Shown one piece after another: positions 53,204-61,240 of a stretch of DNA of 64,000 nt. Numbering within the stretch: position 1 is the first letter of the stretch; every line of letters begins with the position of its first letter. The stretch comes from JBBSDP01 sp038240605. GTDB taxonomy: Bacteria > Planctomycetota > Phycisphaerae > Tepidisphaerales > Tepidisphaeraceae. Both the position numbers and the translations under genes were made by a program. The stretch lies in NCBI GenBank assembly GCA_038240605.1, contig JBBSDP010000010.1:43919-107918 (forward strand), written 5' to 3'. Below the pieces are notes generated by a model, which did not search any database, was not told where the DNA came from, and saw only the letters and a list, made by a program, of their open reading frames with translations.

Positions 53204-53260
53204 TGCCGGGACCGTGAATCACGGCCAGGACATGAGCGCAACACGTGAATTGGAGGTTCG

Positions 53261-54055
53261 ATGAGTCTTGGGCGTTCGCTGATCGTGACAGCCATGCTTC
53301 CGCTGACGGCGATTGCCGCCGGGGCGCAGAAGGGCGCCGACTCCGTCGGCCCCGCTACGGCCAAGTCCAACGCGGCGCAGCCGGCCAAGCCGATCTCCAA
53401 CAACAACGCGCTGGAGGCCGGCGCCATGTTGCAGCGGACCAACGGCTCGCTCCTTCAGGCGACGCTGGCGGCGCAGTCTGATCCCACGCAGGCAAAGCTG
53501 TCGCAGGTGAGCCTGTTTGCCGTCCCCGAGCCGGAGCCGCACACCCTCAAGAAGCATGACCTCGTGACCATCGTGATCCGCGAAGAAAGCGAAATCGCCT
53601 CCAAGAGCACGAAGAATTTCAAGAAAGAAGCGGACCTGACGGCCAAGCTGGACCAGTTCGTCCGCTTCGACCTCAAGAGCCTGGCCATCCGCGGCCTCAC
53701 CCCCAACAACACTTCTCCGGCAGACATCGACATCAACGGCATCCGGACGTTCAAGGGTAACGGCGAACTCGATCGCAGCGACAGCCTAACGGCCAGGATT
53801 ACCGCCGAGGTGCTCGACGTGAAGCCCAACGGCACGCTCGTCCTCCAGGCGCGCAAGCGAATCAAGACCGATGAGGAAGAACAGCAGTTCATCCTTACCG
53901 GCAACTGCCGCGTCGATGACATCGCCGCCGACAACACCGTCCTGAGCACGCAGCTCTACGACCTGGAGCTGCAAAAGAACCACAAGGGCGACATGCGCGG
54001 GGCCACCCAACGGGGAATCCTGCCCAAATTATTGGACCTGCTGAATCCGTTCTGA
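53261..54055 (+). CDS. flgH: flagellar L-ring protein FlgH, without a lipobox
   Basis: A 264-residue outer-membrane ring protein. Signatures are KKHDLVTIVIREESEIASKS, FKGNGELDRSDSLTARITAEVLDVKPNG and the EEEQQFILTGNCRVDDIAADNTVLSTQL stretch. The N-terminus is a signal sequence (cleavage near AIAAGA, about residue 21). It has no Cys near it and so no lipobox, unlike enterobacterial FlgH. The start has a good GGAGG ribosome site 6 bases upstream. It is separated from flgI by the heptamer hairpin. Confidence 0.93.
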   Translation: MSLGRSLIVTAMLPLTAIAAGAQKGADSVGPATAKSNAAQPAKPISNNNALEAGAMLQRTNGSLLQATLAAQSDPTQAKLSQVSLFAVPEPEPHTLKKHDLVTIVIREESEIASKSTKNFKKEADLTAKLDQFVRFDLKSLAIRGLTPNNTSPADIDINGIRTFKGNGELDRSDSLTARITAEVLDVKPNGTLVLQARKRIKTDEEEQQFILTGNCRVDDIAADNTVLSTQLYDLELQKNHKGDMRGATQRGILPKLLDLLNPF

Positions 54056-54068
54056 CGATTGTGCGGAT

Positions 54069-54167
54069 GTCAGTTGTCAGTTGTCAGTTGTTGTGAAGAT
54101 GTCAGTTGTCAGTTGTCAGTTGTCCGTTGTGAATCCCGCAACTGACAACGGACAACTGACAACTGAC
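54069..54167. repeat. heptamer array forming a perfect 23-bp hairpin before flgI
   Basis: The flgH-flgI gap is a run of 7-base units. Three GTCAGTT copies (54069-54089) come first. Three more and a GTCCGTT variant follow (54101-54128). The complementary units AACTGAC, AACGGAC, AACTGAC, AACTGAC lie at 54140-54167. Bases 54108-54130 pair perfectly with 54145-54167, loop 54131-54144. The variant units GTCCGTT and AACGGAC face each other, so the pairing is conserved by compensating change. It ends 5 bases before the flgI start. Confidence 0.95.
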
Positions 54168-54172
54168 AAACA

Positions 54173-55243
54173 ATGCCCATGCGAACGAAGTACCTCCTTG
54201 CTCTCGCCCTTGTCCTCGCCTCAAGCGCTCGCGTTTACGGCGTCAAAATCGCCGACATCACGCGGATCAACGGGCAGCGTACCAACGTCCTGACCGGGCT
54301 CGGACTGGTCTACGGACTGAAGGGGACGGGCGACGGCGGAGACTTCGCCGCGGCCATCCGTCCCCTCGCCGGCATGCTCGGCAAGTTCGCGGACAAGGTG
54401 ACGATTACCGAATTGAACAAAGTGCAGAACGTCGCGGTGGTCGGTCTGGTTGCGACGATTCCAAGCAACGGCGTCCGAAACGGCGACCACATCGACGTGC
54501 GCATCATGAGCCTTGGCGCCGCCAGCACGCTCAAGGGTGGGCGGCTCTTTGTTACGCCCCTCCAGGGACCGCTCGCTAATTCAGGAATTTTCGCGCTGGC
54601 CGAAGGGCCGATCACGATCGAAGACCCCAGTGATCCCAACGTGGGCGTCGTCCGGGGCGGCGCGGTCATGGAAGCCGACCTCCCGGCCAAGTACATCGAG
54701 AATGGCCAGTTCACGCTCGTACTCGAAGACCCCTCCGCCAGTTGGACCACGGCCAGCACCATGGCCAAGATCATCAATGACGCAGAAAGCCAGAGCGGCG
54801 AGACGCTCGCGACCGCGGTCGATCCCAAGAACGTGGTCGTGACCATCCCGCCGATCGAGCGCGACCGCCCCGACAGCTTCATCAGCCGCGTGCAGCGCCT
54901 GCCCGTGCCGCTGCTGCCCACCGAAGCGCGCGTTCAGATCAACGAGAAGACCGGCACGCTCATCATCACCGGCGACGTCGAGATCAGTCCCGTGGTCATC
55001 AGCCACAAGGGACTGACGATCACGACGGTCAGCCCGCCGCCCGTCCCGACGCCGCGGAACCCGATCGCCGGCACCAAGCAAATCGTGGCGCTCGACACTG
55101 TGAACCAGGGAGGCGCCAAACTGCAAGAGCTCGTAAACGCACTCGAACAGCTTCGCGTGCCCGCCGAAGACCGAATCACGATCGTCGAAGAGCTCTACAA
55201 GACCGGGAAGCTGCACGCGAAACTGATCCTGGAGGAACATTGA
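54173..55243 (+). CDS. flgI: flagellar P-ring protein FlgI
   Basis: A 356-residue periplasmic ring protein with a cleaved signal (cleavage near ARVYG, about residue 23). The family blocks are VKIADITRINGQRTNVLTGLGLVYGLKGTGDGG, VVGLVATIPSNGVRNGDHIDVRIMSLGAASTLKGG, and GTLIITGDVEISPVVISHKGLT. The start could be the ATG at 54173 or at 54179. Neither has a ribosome binding site, because the heptamer hairpin occupies that position. It overlaps the flgJ-like gene at its stop. Confidence 0.95.
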   Translation: MPMRTKYLLALALVLASSARVYGVKIADITRINGQRTNVLTGLGLVYGLKGTGDGGDFAAAIRPLAGMLGKFADKVTITELNKVQNVAVVGLVATIPSNGVRNGDHIDVRIMSLGAASTLKGGRLFVTPLQGPLANSGIFALAEGPITIEDPSDPNVGVVRGGAVMEADLPAKYIENGQFTLVLEDPSASWTTASTMAKIINDAESQSGETLATAVDPKNVVVTIPPIERDRPDSFISRVQRLPVPLLPTEARVQINEKTGTLIITGDVEISPVVISHKGLTITTVSPPPVPTPRNPIAGTKQIVALDTVNQGGAKLQELVNALEQLRVPAEDRITIVEELYKTGKLHAKLILEEH

Positions 55244-55680
55244 TCAGCCACGCCGCCAATCATCACGCAAGCGCTGCAGCCGCCCTGCGCGGGCCTGCAA
55301 TCGCGCCGGGCCTGGGTGCCGGCGGCGACACGACTCACCAGAAGCTCGTCGGCCAGGCCCAGAAATGGGTCTCGCAAACGTTCTTCGGAACGCTTCTCAA
55401 GCACATGCACGAGAGCCCGTTTCGCTCGAAAATGTTCGACGGCGGGCGCGGCGGCGAGACCTTTCACGCCATGTTGGACCAGCGTCTCGCCGATCACATG
55501 GCGCGTGCGTCGGGGAGCAAACTGGTGAACAGCATCGTTCGCCGCATCGAGGCCACCGCGGCTTACAAGAAAACCGGGGGCATGCCGCGTCGGCCCGCTG
55601 CGGCAGTGACGCCTGTGAAGGGACAGCCCAATCCACTGTTCGCGCCGCGCCCGAGCGCGGGCTCACGACCGTCGCGATAA
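55240..55680 (+). CDS. flgJ: rod-binding protein FlgJ (N-terminal domain only)
   Basis: A 146-residue protein matching the N-terminal rod-binding domain of FlgJ, with VGQAQKWVSQTFFGTLLKHMHESPF and FHAMLDQRLADHMARASGSKL (rod-cap/rod-binding helices). It lacks the C-terminal muramidase domain, as in many non-enteric bacteria. The only upstream start is a TTG at 55240 that overlaps the flgI stop and is preceded by GGAGGA, so a rare start codon and coupling are likely. It is followed by flgN after 17 bases. Confidence 0.82.
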   Translation: MISHAANHHASAAAALRGPAIAPGLGAGGDTTHQKLVGQAQKWVSQTFFGTLLKHMHESPFRSKMFDGGRGGETFHAMLDQRLADHMARASGSKLVNSIVRRIEATAAYKKTGGMPRRPAAAVTPVKGQPNPLFAPRPSAGSRPSR

Positions 55681-55697
55681 CCCCAAGCTCCCCAACC

Positions 55698-56189
55698 ATG
55701 TCGCGTCACCTTACCGAACTCGAGTCGATCCTTCAGCAATTGCTCGAGGAGTACCGTCGACTCCTCGTGTTGCTCGACACGCAGCAGAAGGCGATGACCA
55801 AATTCGACGTCAAGGGCATGGCTGACGAGGCCGGCTTGCAAGAGACGAGCCGTCAGCGGGTTAACGTGCTGGAGAAAAGGCGTCGGGCCGCATTAACCAG
55901 TTTGGCTCGCGAGCTTCGGGCGCCAGAGCCATTGACGCTCAAACGCATCGCGGCCCTGCTGCCGCCGCGCGCGCCCGCGCTGCTCGCGCTGCGGGCCGAT
56001 CTCCAGGCCGTGATTTCGGCGGTGGAGACGCGAGCGACGGTGAGCGGTCGGCTGGCCGGCGCCGTCCTGGGTCACCTGAACACCGCCTTCCGCCTCTTCT
56101 CCGGCGCGGTGGGCAAGGCGGGACTCTACACGCGGTCAGGGATTCCACGTGTGGCGGGGCGGATCGGTGTCATCGAAGCCATTGGATAG
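55698..56189 (+). CDS. flgN: flagellar export chaperone FlgN-like protein
   Basis: A 163-residue helical protein of FlgN length. The helical hairpin LTELESILQQLLEEYRRLLVLLDTQQKAMTKFDVKGM and the later VNVLEKRRRAAL match the FlgN family, which carries FlgK and FlgL to the export gate. It is placed directly before flgK and flgL, which fits the role. The start is the ATG at 55698; the frame continues upstream in a shadow of flgJ. Confidence 0.85.
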   Translation: MSRHLTELESILQQLLEEYRRLLVLLDTQQKAMTKFDVKGMADEAGLQETSRQRVNVLEKRRRAALTSLARELRAPEPLTLKRIAALLPPRAPALLALRADLQAVISAVETRATVSGRLAGAVLGHLNTAFRLFSGAVGKAGLYTRSGIPRVAGRIGVIEAIG

Positions 56190-56198
56190 GTTGCGCGG

Positions 56199-57899
56199 AT
56201 GTCACTCATCGGAGCACTTAACGTCGGCGCATCGGGATTGGCGGCCGCACAGGCCTCCATCCAGGTCACCGGCAACAACATCGCCAACGCCGGCAACGCT
56301 GACTACACGCGCGAAATCTCCAGCCTTTCCACCGCCTCGGATCAGCAGCTCACGCCGGGCATTTTCATCGGTAACGGGGTCGACCTCACCGCGGTCAAGC
56401 GCCAGGTGGACGATGCGCTTCAGGTACGGCTCAACAGCAGCATCAGCGACAATCAATCCGCGGTGACCACGCAGCAGTGGCTCTCTCGCGTGCAGTCAAC
56501 CTTCAACGCGCTGAGTGGCAACGACCTCTCGTCGCAGATGAGCAGCTTCTTCAACGGCTGGTCAAACCTGGCCAACAAACCCGCGGATGTGGGGTTGCGG
56601 CAGGTCGTCCTTCAGAACGGCGACAGCCTCGCCAAGACTTTTCAATCCACCCATACCCAGCTCAATGGCCTTCTGTCGGACGTCGGTCAGACCTTGCAGA
56701 CGCAGACACAGGCCGCCGACGCGCTGGCTTCCCAGATCGCCACGCTCAACGGTCAGATCGTCGTCGCCGAGGGGGGGGGCGGTGGAGAGTCCAACGCGCT
56801 GCGCGACCAGCGCGACGCCGTCATCAAAAAATTGTCGGGACTGATGAACGTCCAGACGGTGCAGCAGCCAAATGGCGTGGTCAACGTTTACGTCGGCTCC
56901 AATCCGCTCGTCTTCGGCACTCAAAGCAACGGCGTCGCGATCAAGCAGCAGTCCGCGAACGGGCAGATCACGACGTCGGTCGCGTTCAAGTCGAACAACG
57001 CCACGATGAACGTCACCTCGGGCGAACTGGGGTCACTCGCTTCGGTGAGCACGCAGATCAACGCGGTGATCGGGCAGGTCAACATGCTGGCCCACAACCT
57101 GGTGTTCGAGCTGAACAAGATCCACGCCAACGGACAGGGGCTGGCCGGGTTCACGAGCACGACCTCGACCAACCCCGTCACCGATCCGACGGCAGCCCTG
57201 AAAAGCCCGGGCGCCAACCTGCCTTTCACGCCGGTGAACGGAAGTTTCGTGGTTCACGTTCGGCAGAAGTCAACCGGCCTGGTCACGAGTACGCTCGTGC
57301 CGGTGCAGCTCACCGGCGCACCGACCGATTCAACCCTCAATTCACTGGCGACATCCCTGAGCACGATCAACGGATTGAGTGCGACCGTCTCCAATGGCAA
57401 GCTGACGATCAGCGCTACATCGAGCACGTCCGACTTCACGTTCAGCCAGGACACCAGCGGCACCCTGGCCGCCCTGGGCATCAACACGTTCTTTACGGGG
57501 ACCGGCGCTTCGGACATTGCAGTCAACGCGACGGTCTCGAATCAGCCACAGTTGATCGCGGCCGCCCGAAACGGCAACGCGACGGACAACCAGACTGCCG
57601 TGACCATCGCGGCGCTGGGTGGGCAGTCGCTCGCCGCGCTGGGTGGCAACAGCCTCGATGAATCGTACCAGCGCATCGTCAACACCATCGGCAACCAGAC
57701 CGCCGCCGCCACCACTCAGGCCCAGGCCTCACAGGCGGTGCAGCAAACGCTTCAGTCACAGCACGAGTCAACGAGCGGCGTCAGCCTCGATGAGGAGATG
57801 GTGAACCTGATGAAGCAGCAGACCGCTTACCAGGGCGCGGCCCGGTTGATCACTACGGTTAACACAATGATGCAGGAGCTGATGGCGCTCGTCCGCTGA
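56199..57899 (+). CDS. flgK: hook-associated protein FlgK
   Basis: A 566-residue hook-filament junction protein. The N-terminus MSLIGALNVGASGLAAAQASIQVTGNNIANAGNADYTRE and C-terminus GVSLDEEMVNLMKQQTAYQGAARLITTVNTMMQELMALV are diagnostic. The variable middle is beta-rich. It starts 9 bases after flgN and is followed 46 bases later by flgL. Confidence 0.96.
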   Translation: MSLIGALNVGASGLAAAQASIQVTGNNIANAGNADYTREISSLSTASDQQLTPGIFIGNGVDLTAVKRQVDDALQVRLNSSISDNQSAVTTQQWLSRVQSTFNALSGNDLSSQMSSFFNGWSNLANKPADVGLRQVVLQNGDSLAKTFQSTHTQLNGLLSDVGQTLQTQTQAADALASQIATLNGQIVVAEGGGGGESNALRDQRDAVIKKLSGLMNVQTVQQPNGVVNVYVGSNPLVFGTQSNGVAIKQQSANGQITTSVAFKSNNATMNVTSGELGSLASVSTQINAVIGQVNMLAHNLVFELNKIHANGQGLAGFTSTTSTNPVTDPTAALKSPGANLPFTPVNGSFVVHVRQKSTGLVTSTLVPVQLTGAPTDSTLNSLATSLSTINGLSATVSNGKLTISATSSTSDFTFSQDTSGTLAALGINTFFTGTGASDIAVNATVSNQPQLIAAARNGNATDNQTAVTIAALGGQSLAALGGNSLDESYQRIVNTIGNQTAAATTQAQASQAVQQTLQSQHESTSGVSLDEEMVNLMKQQTAYQGAARLITTVNTMMQELMALVR

Positions 57900-57945
57900 A
57901 GACGCGGACACGTACACACGACACGCAATTAACGTCCTTAAATCC

Positions 57946-59883
57946 ATGTCCATCTCTGGTGTCCAACTCGCACGCGTCAGCAACCTGCTCGTCTCAGGTT
58001 CGATGAAAGCGCGCATCCAGGACAACCAGCAGCAGCTCTACAAGCTTGAAACCGAGCTGTCGACGGGCAAGGTGGTCAACGTCCCCAGTGACAACCCGGG
58101 CGCCGCCGCTATCATCATGCAGTTGCAGAAGACGCTGGAACAGCGCAGCGGCTACTCGACCAACCTCGACGCCGCCAACAGCCAGCTCTCGGAAGTCGAT
58201 TCGACCCTGAATGACCTGACGAGCCTCGTCCAGCAGGCGGTCTCCACCGCCTCGGCCAACGTGGGCTCCGATGTGACGCCCGCGCAGCGAGCCAGCGCCG
58301 CCCAGATCGTCCAGAGCCTCTCCAACCAGCTGCTCAGCGTCGCGAATAAGCAGTTCAACGGCCAATACCTCTTCGGGGGAGATAAGTCCGACGCCGCCCC
58401 CTTCGTCGTCGGAACGGCCGGCGTGCAGTTCAACGGATCGACTACCGTCATCCACAACCAGATCGATAACGGCGCGAGCGTTCCCACGTCAGTCAGCGCC
58501 ACAGATGTCTTCGGCGCGCTCTCGGGCAGCGTCACCGGCTCTACGAACCTAGGGCCGCGCCTGCAAACCACAACTCGCATCGCGGACCTGATTGGCACGA
58601 CCGGCAATGGTGTAAAACTCGGCTCGATTCAGATCGGCAACGGCACGACCACGAAACTCGTGGACCTTTCGGGCGCGTCCAACCTCGGCGACGCGATCAA
58701 TGACATCAATGCGGCGGGACTCGGCAACATCTCCGCGCAGCTCACCCTGTCGGGGAATGGGCTGCAGCTCGTCACCAGCGGGACGGACAACATCACCGTG
58801 CAGGACGTGGGCGGCGGAAACACGGCGCAGAGCCTGGGGATCCTGCGCACGACCGGCGCCGGCGCGGGCCAGCCGCTCGTCGGCACGAATCCGGTAGCGC
58901 GCGTGACCGACCTGACTGCCCTGGCAGATCTTCGCGGTGGCGCGGGCATCGATACCACCAACGGCTTCACGATCACGAACGGCGGCAATTCAGCAACGAT
59001 TAATCTGTCAGTTGCCACCACGGTGGAGGATCTGCTGAATGCCGTGAACGGGGCGGGAATCGGCGTGACCGCCGCGATCAACGCAACCGGTGACGGAATC
59101 GATATTCGCAATTCCACGCAGGGCGCGACCATGACGATCGCCGAGCATGGCGGGACAACCGCCGCCGACCTGGGCGTCCGGAGCTTTGGACCGGTCACGC
59201 CGTTGAGCCAGCTCAACGGAGGCAAGGGGATCGGCACGGTTGCCGGCGCGGATTTCCAGGTGACCGACAGCGCCGGCGCCACCTTCATGGTCGACCTGGG
59301 GTCGGGTCAGCAGACGGTGCAGGACGTAATCAACGCGATCAACGCCGCGGCCACGACCGCCGGGGTGACCGGCGTCACCGCGGCCTTCGCCGCCACCGGC
59401 AACGGCATTACGCTCGCGGACACCGCAGGCGGGGCGGGGACGATTACGGTCACGCCACAGAACTTCTCGACCGCCGCCGCCGATCTAGGCCTGACCGTTC
59501 CCGCGCGCGGAAACACGATCAGAGGGGCAGATGTGAACGCCGTCGCGGTCGACGGCCTGTTCTCCGACCTCACCGCGCTTCAGAAGGCCCTACAGGCCAA
59601 CGATCGGACGGCAATCACGGCCGCCGGCAGCGCGCTCCAGGCGGACCAGGCCCGCGTCGCCAACACGCGCGGGGCGGTTGGTGCGCACTTGCAGGAAGTG
59701 AACAACCGCAAGAACCGGCTCGCCGACGAGAACCTCGCGACGCACTCGATGCTGTCGACGCTTCAGGACACGGATTTCACAACCGCGGTCACGGACTTTC
59801 AGACGTTGCAGACGGCGCTTCAGGCGACGCTCCAGACCGCGGCCAAAACGCTCCAGCTCAACCTGATGAATTTCCTCGGTTGA
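57946..59883 (+). CDS. flgL: hook-associated protein FlgL, with a long flagellin-IN insert
   Basis: A 645-residue FlgL, about twice the usual length. Ends are canonical: N-terminus VSNLLVSGSMKARIQDNQQQLYKLETELSTGKVVNVPSDNPGAA and C-terminus LADENLATHSMLSTLQDTDFTTAVTDFQTLQTALQATLQTAAKTLQLNLMNFLG. The middle (about 220-530) contains three or four Ala/Gly/Thr-rich repeats of the flagellin-hook IN type (e.g. TVEDLLNAVNGAGIGVTAAIN and TVQDVINAINAAATTAGVTGVTAAF). These presumably form a surface-exposed domain at the hook-filament junction. Followed by the long fliW leader. Confidence 0.92.
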   Translation: MSISGVQLARVSNLLVSGSMKARIQDNQQQLYKLETELSTGKVVNVPSDNPGAAAIIMQLQKTLEQRSGYSTNLDAANSQLSEVDSTLNDLTSLVQQAVSTASANVGSDVTPAQRASAAQIVQSLSNQLLSVANKQFNGQYLFGGDKSDAAPFVVGTAGVQFNGSTTVIHNQIDNGASVPTSVSATDVFGALSGSVTGSTNLGPRLQTTTRIADLIGTTGNGVKLGSIQIGNGTTTKLVDLSGASNLGDAINDINAAGLGNISAQLTLSGNGLQLVTSGTDNITVQDVGGGNTAQSLGILRTTGAGAGQPLVGTNPVARVTDLTALADLRGGAGIDTTNGFTITNGGNSATINLSVATTVEDLLNAVNGAGIGVTAAINATGDGIDIRNSTQGATMTIAEHGGTTAADLGVRSFGPVTPLSQLNGGKGIGTVAGADFQVTDSAGATFMVDLGSGQQTVQDVINAINAAATTAGVTGVTAAFAATGNGITLADTAGGAGTITVTPQNFSTAAADLGLTVPARGNTIRGADVNAVAVDGLFSDLTALQKALQANDRTAITAAGSALQADQARVANTRGAVGAHLQEVNNRKNRLADENLATHSMLSTLQDTDFTTAVTDFQTLQTALQATLQTAAKTLQLNLMNFLG

Positions 59884-59894
59884 GCTGGCACGGT

Positions 59895-60107
59895 GGTTGC
59901 TGTACGAGACGCAACCTGCATTGTGATTGCAGGAAACGCACTCAAAGTGCGGAACGCGCAGCAGAAGTTGCGCGGACGGGCGGTTCCGGCGCGAAGTGCG
60001 CTGTGGCGGCTCGCCGGGGCACGCGATGCGGGGACGCATCGCACCAAGCCCAGGGCAGGACCCAGACAGTTTCCCGTGGCACGAGGCCGCGGGCGGTGAC
60101 CGCGGCC
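59895..60107 (+). promoter_or_regulatory. hairpin-rich leader of fliW
   Basis: The 262 bases between flgL and fliW form a row of hairpins. Stem-loops seen: 59895-59916 (6 bp), 59915-59933 (6 bp, sharing bases with the first), 59937-59951 (6 bp), 59955-59974 (6 bp), 59989-60001 (4 bp), 60023-60042 (8 bp, tetraloop GGGA, or 7 bp with hexaloop GGGGAC) and 60085-60107 (8 bp). Several are followed by GGA. The 60023-60042 loop resembles a CsrA site. The fliW ribosome site reads ACGGAG, which also fits A-N-GGA-N. Confidence 0.6.
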
Positions 60108-60145
60108 GGCCGATCTTCCGCGCCGCAACAGAAACGGAGTTTCGA

Positions 60146-60595
60146 ATGGACATCCAGACCACACGGTTCGGGGTCATGAGCGTTGAGGATGAACGGCTCA
60201 TGACGTTTCCCAACGGTTTGCTCGGCTTCCCGTCCCACACGCGCTTCGCGCTGATCCAGACCGGGAGCGAGAACTACTTCTTCTGGCTCCAGTCCGTGGA
60301 CGATCCCAACCTGGCATTCGTCGTCACCGATCCCAGCACCTTCTTCAAGAACTACGAAGTGCCGATGCGCGACGAGCTGCACCAGGAACTTCAGGTCAGT
60401 GACCCGGCGTTTCTGCAGGTCTTCGTGATCTGCAACAAGGTGGGCGACTGGCTGACGGGCAACCTGCTCGGCCCGATCATCGTCAACGCATCCAACCGAC
60501 TCGCTCAGCAAGTCGTGCTGACGGAAAAGAAGTGGACAACCCGCCAGCCGTTGCTGCGATTGAGCAGTGAGGTGCCGCTGGCAAAGTCGGCCTAG
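60146..60595 (+). CDS. fliW: flagellar assembly factor FliW
   Basis: A 149-residue protein of normal FliW length. Signatures are the start TTRFGVMSVEDERLMTFPNGLLGFP, the FFWLQSVDDPNLAFVV strand and the TGNLLGPIIVNASNRLAQQVVL block. FliW binds flagellin and, when free, binds CsrA and stops it from repressing. It is directly followed by csrA and the flagellin genes, which is the arrangement seen in firmicutes, epsilonproteobacteria and others. The start ATG 60146 has ACGGAG 8 bases upstream. Confidence 0.95.
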   Translation: MDIQTTRFGVMSVEDERLMTFPNGLLGFPSHTRFALIQTGSENYFFWLQSVDDPNLAFVVTDPSTFFKNYEVPMRDELHQELQVSDPAFLQVFVICNKVGDWLTGNLLGPIIVNASNRLAQQVVLTEKKWTTRQPLLRLSSEVPLAKSA

Positions 60596-60929
60596 GTTAA
60601 CGCCTGGCCGATCCCGCATTCCGCAGTTCCGTGCCGTCCGCGCTGGCGGACGGAGGCCGCGGTCTCTTATCAGACCGTGGCTGTGGAAGCGGTCGAAATT
60701 ACGCACCCGGGATCGCGTCCGTGGGCTAGTATGAATGGCAAGCCCGCAGATGCCTCGCGACACGGAAGTCGCGAGCCGTAGGGCGACCTGTCGAGCGTGT
60801 GCGTGCATCACGCCCGTGTTGTCTTTGGACACACGGCGGATGGACCGCCCGGACGGCGCGTTGCCCGCGCGGGCTTGAAGTTGTGTCGACGTATGACCCT
60901 TCAGGCCCCTTACCCAGGAAGGAGCCAAC
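60596..60929 (+). promoter_or_regulatory. structured leader of csrA with CsrA-type hairpins
   Basis: A 334-base gene-free region with hairpins at 60634-60653 (8 bp), 60656-60681 (10 bp, one wobble), 60754-60775 (8 bp, hexaloop ACGGAA), 60835-60849 (5 bp, loop ATGGA) and 60863-60874. The third matches the A/U-CANGGANG-U/A CsrA/RsmE consensus with no mismatch (ACACGGAAGT at 60760-60769). The ribosome site before csrA reads AAGGAG. It probably mediates CsrA autoregulation. Confidence 0.7.
60754..60775 (+). promoter_or_regulatory. consensus CsrA-binding stem-hexaloop
   Basis: Stem CTCGCGAC paired with GTCGCGAG (8 bp, no mismatch), hexaloop ACGGAA. It lies 155 bases before the csrA ATG. The loop follows the A-N-G-G-A-N pattern closed by a C-G pair, which is the best-known high-affinity CsrA/RsmE target. 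Confidence 0.75.
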
Positions 60930-61184
60930 ATGTTGGTGCTGTCCAGACAGAGGGATGAGACGATCATGATCGGCGACGACATCGAGGTCACCGTGGTAGA
61001 TATCCGCGGCGACAAAGTGCGTCTGGGGATCAACGCCCCCAAGGAGATCAGCGTCCATCGTAAAGAAGTGTACGACGCCATCCGTCGTGAGAACCGCGCC
61101 GCCGCGCAGGTGAAGCCCGAAGACCTCTCGGGCCTCGGAAAGCTGCCGCCCCGACCTGGCGACAGCAAGGATCCGAAGAAGTGA
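60930..61184 (+). CDS. csrA: carbon storage regulator CsrA
   Basis: An 84-residue CsrA. Conserved features: MLVLSRQRDETIMIGDDIEVTVVDIRGDKVRLGI, then NAPKEISVHRKEVYDAI, with the RNA-binding Arg 44 (HRKE). The C-terminal tail of about 24 residues (to DSKDPKK) is longer than in E. coli, which fits the FliW-binding CsrA type. CsrA binds ANGGA sites near ribosome binding sites and represses translation, including of flagellin. It is preceded by GGAAGGAG. Confidence 0.96.
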   Translation: MLVLSRQRDETIMIGDDIEVTVVDIRGDKVRLGINAPKEISVHRKEVYDAIRRENRAAAQVKPEDLSGLGKLPPRPGDSKDPKK

Positions 61185-61240
61185 TGACGCGCGTCAGCGT
61201 AGGAACTGAAGCGCCACGCGTCCTTTCTCGCCGCCTCGTT

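Noticed and set aside
53212..53224. Small inverted repeat CCGTGA-A-TCACGG between flgA and flgH
   Set aside because: A 1-base loop cannot form in RNA and there is no T-run. It may be an operator, but nothing else supports this.
59884..60145. Enrichment of GGA motifs as proof of a CsrB-like RNA
   Set aside because: Six GGA in about 260 GC-rich bases is near chance. Only the loop placement is kept as evidence.
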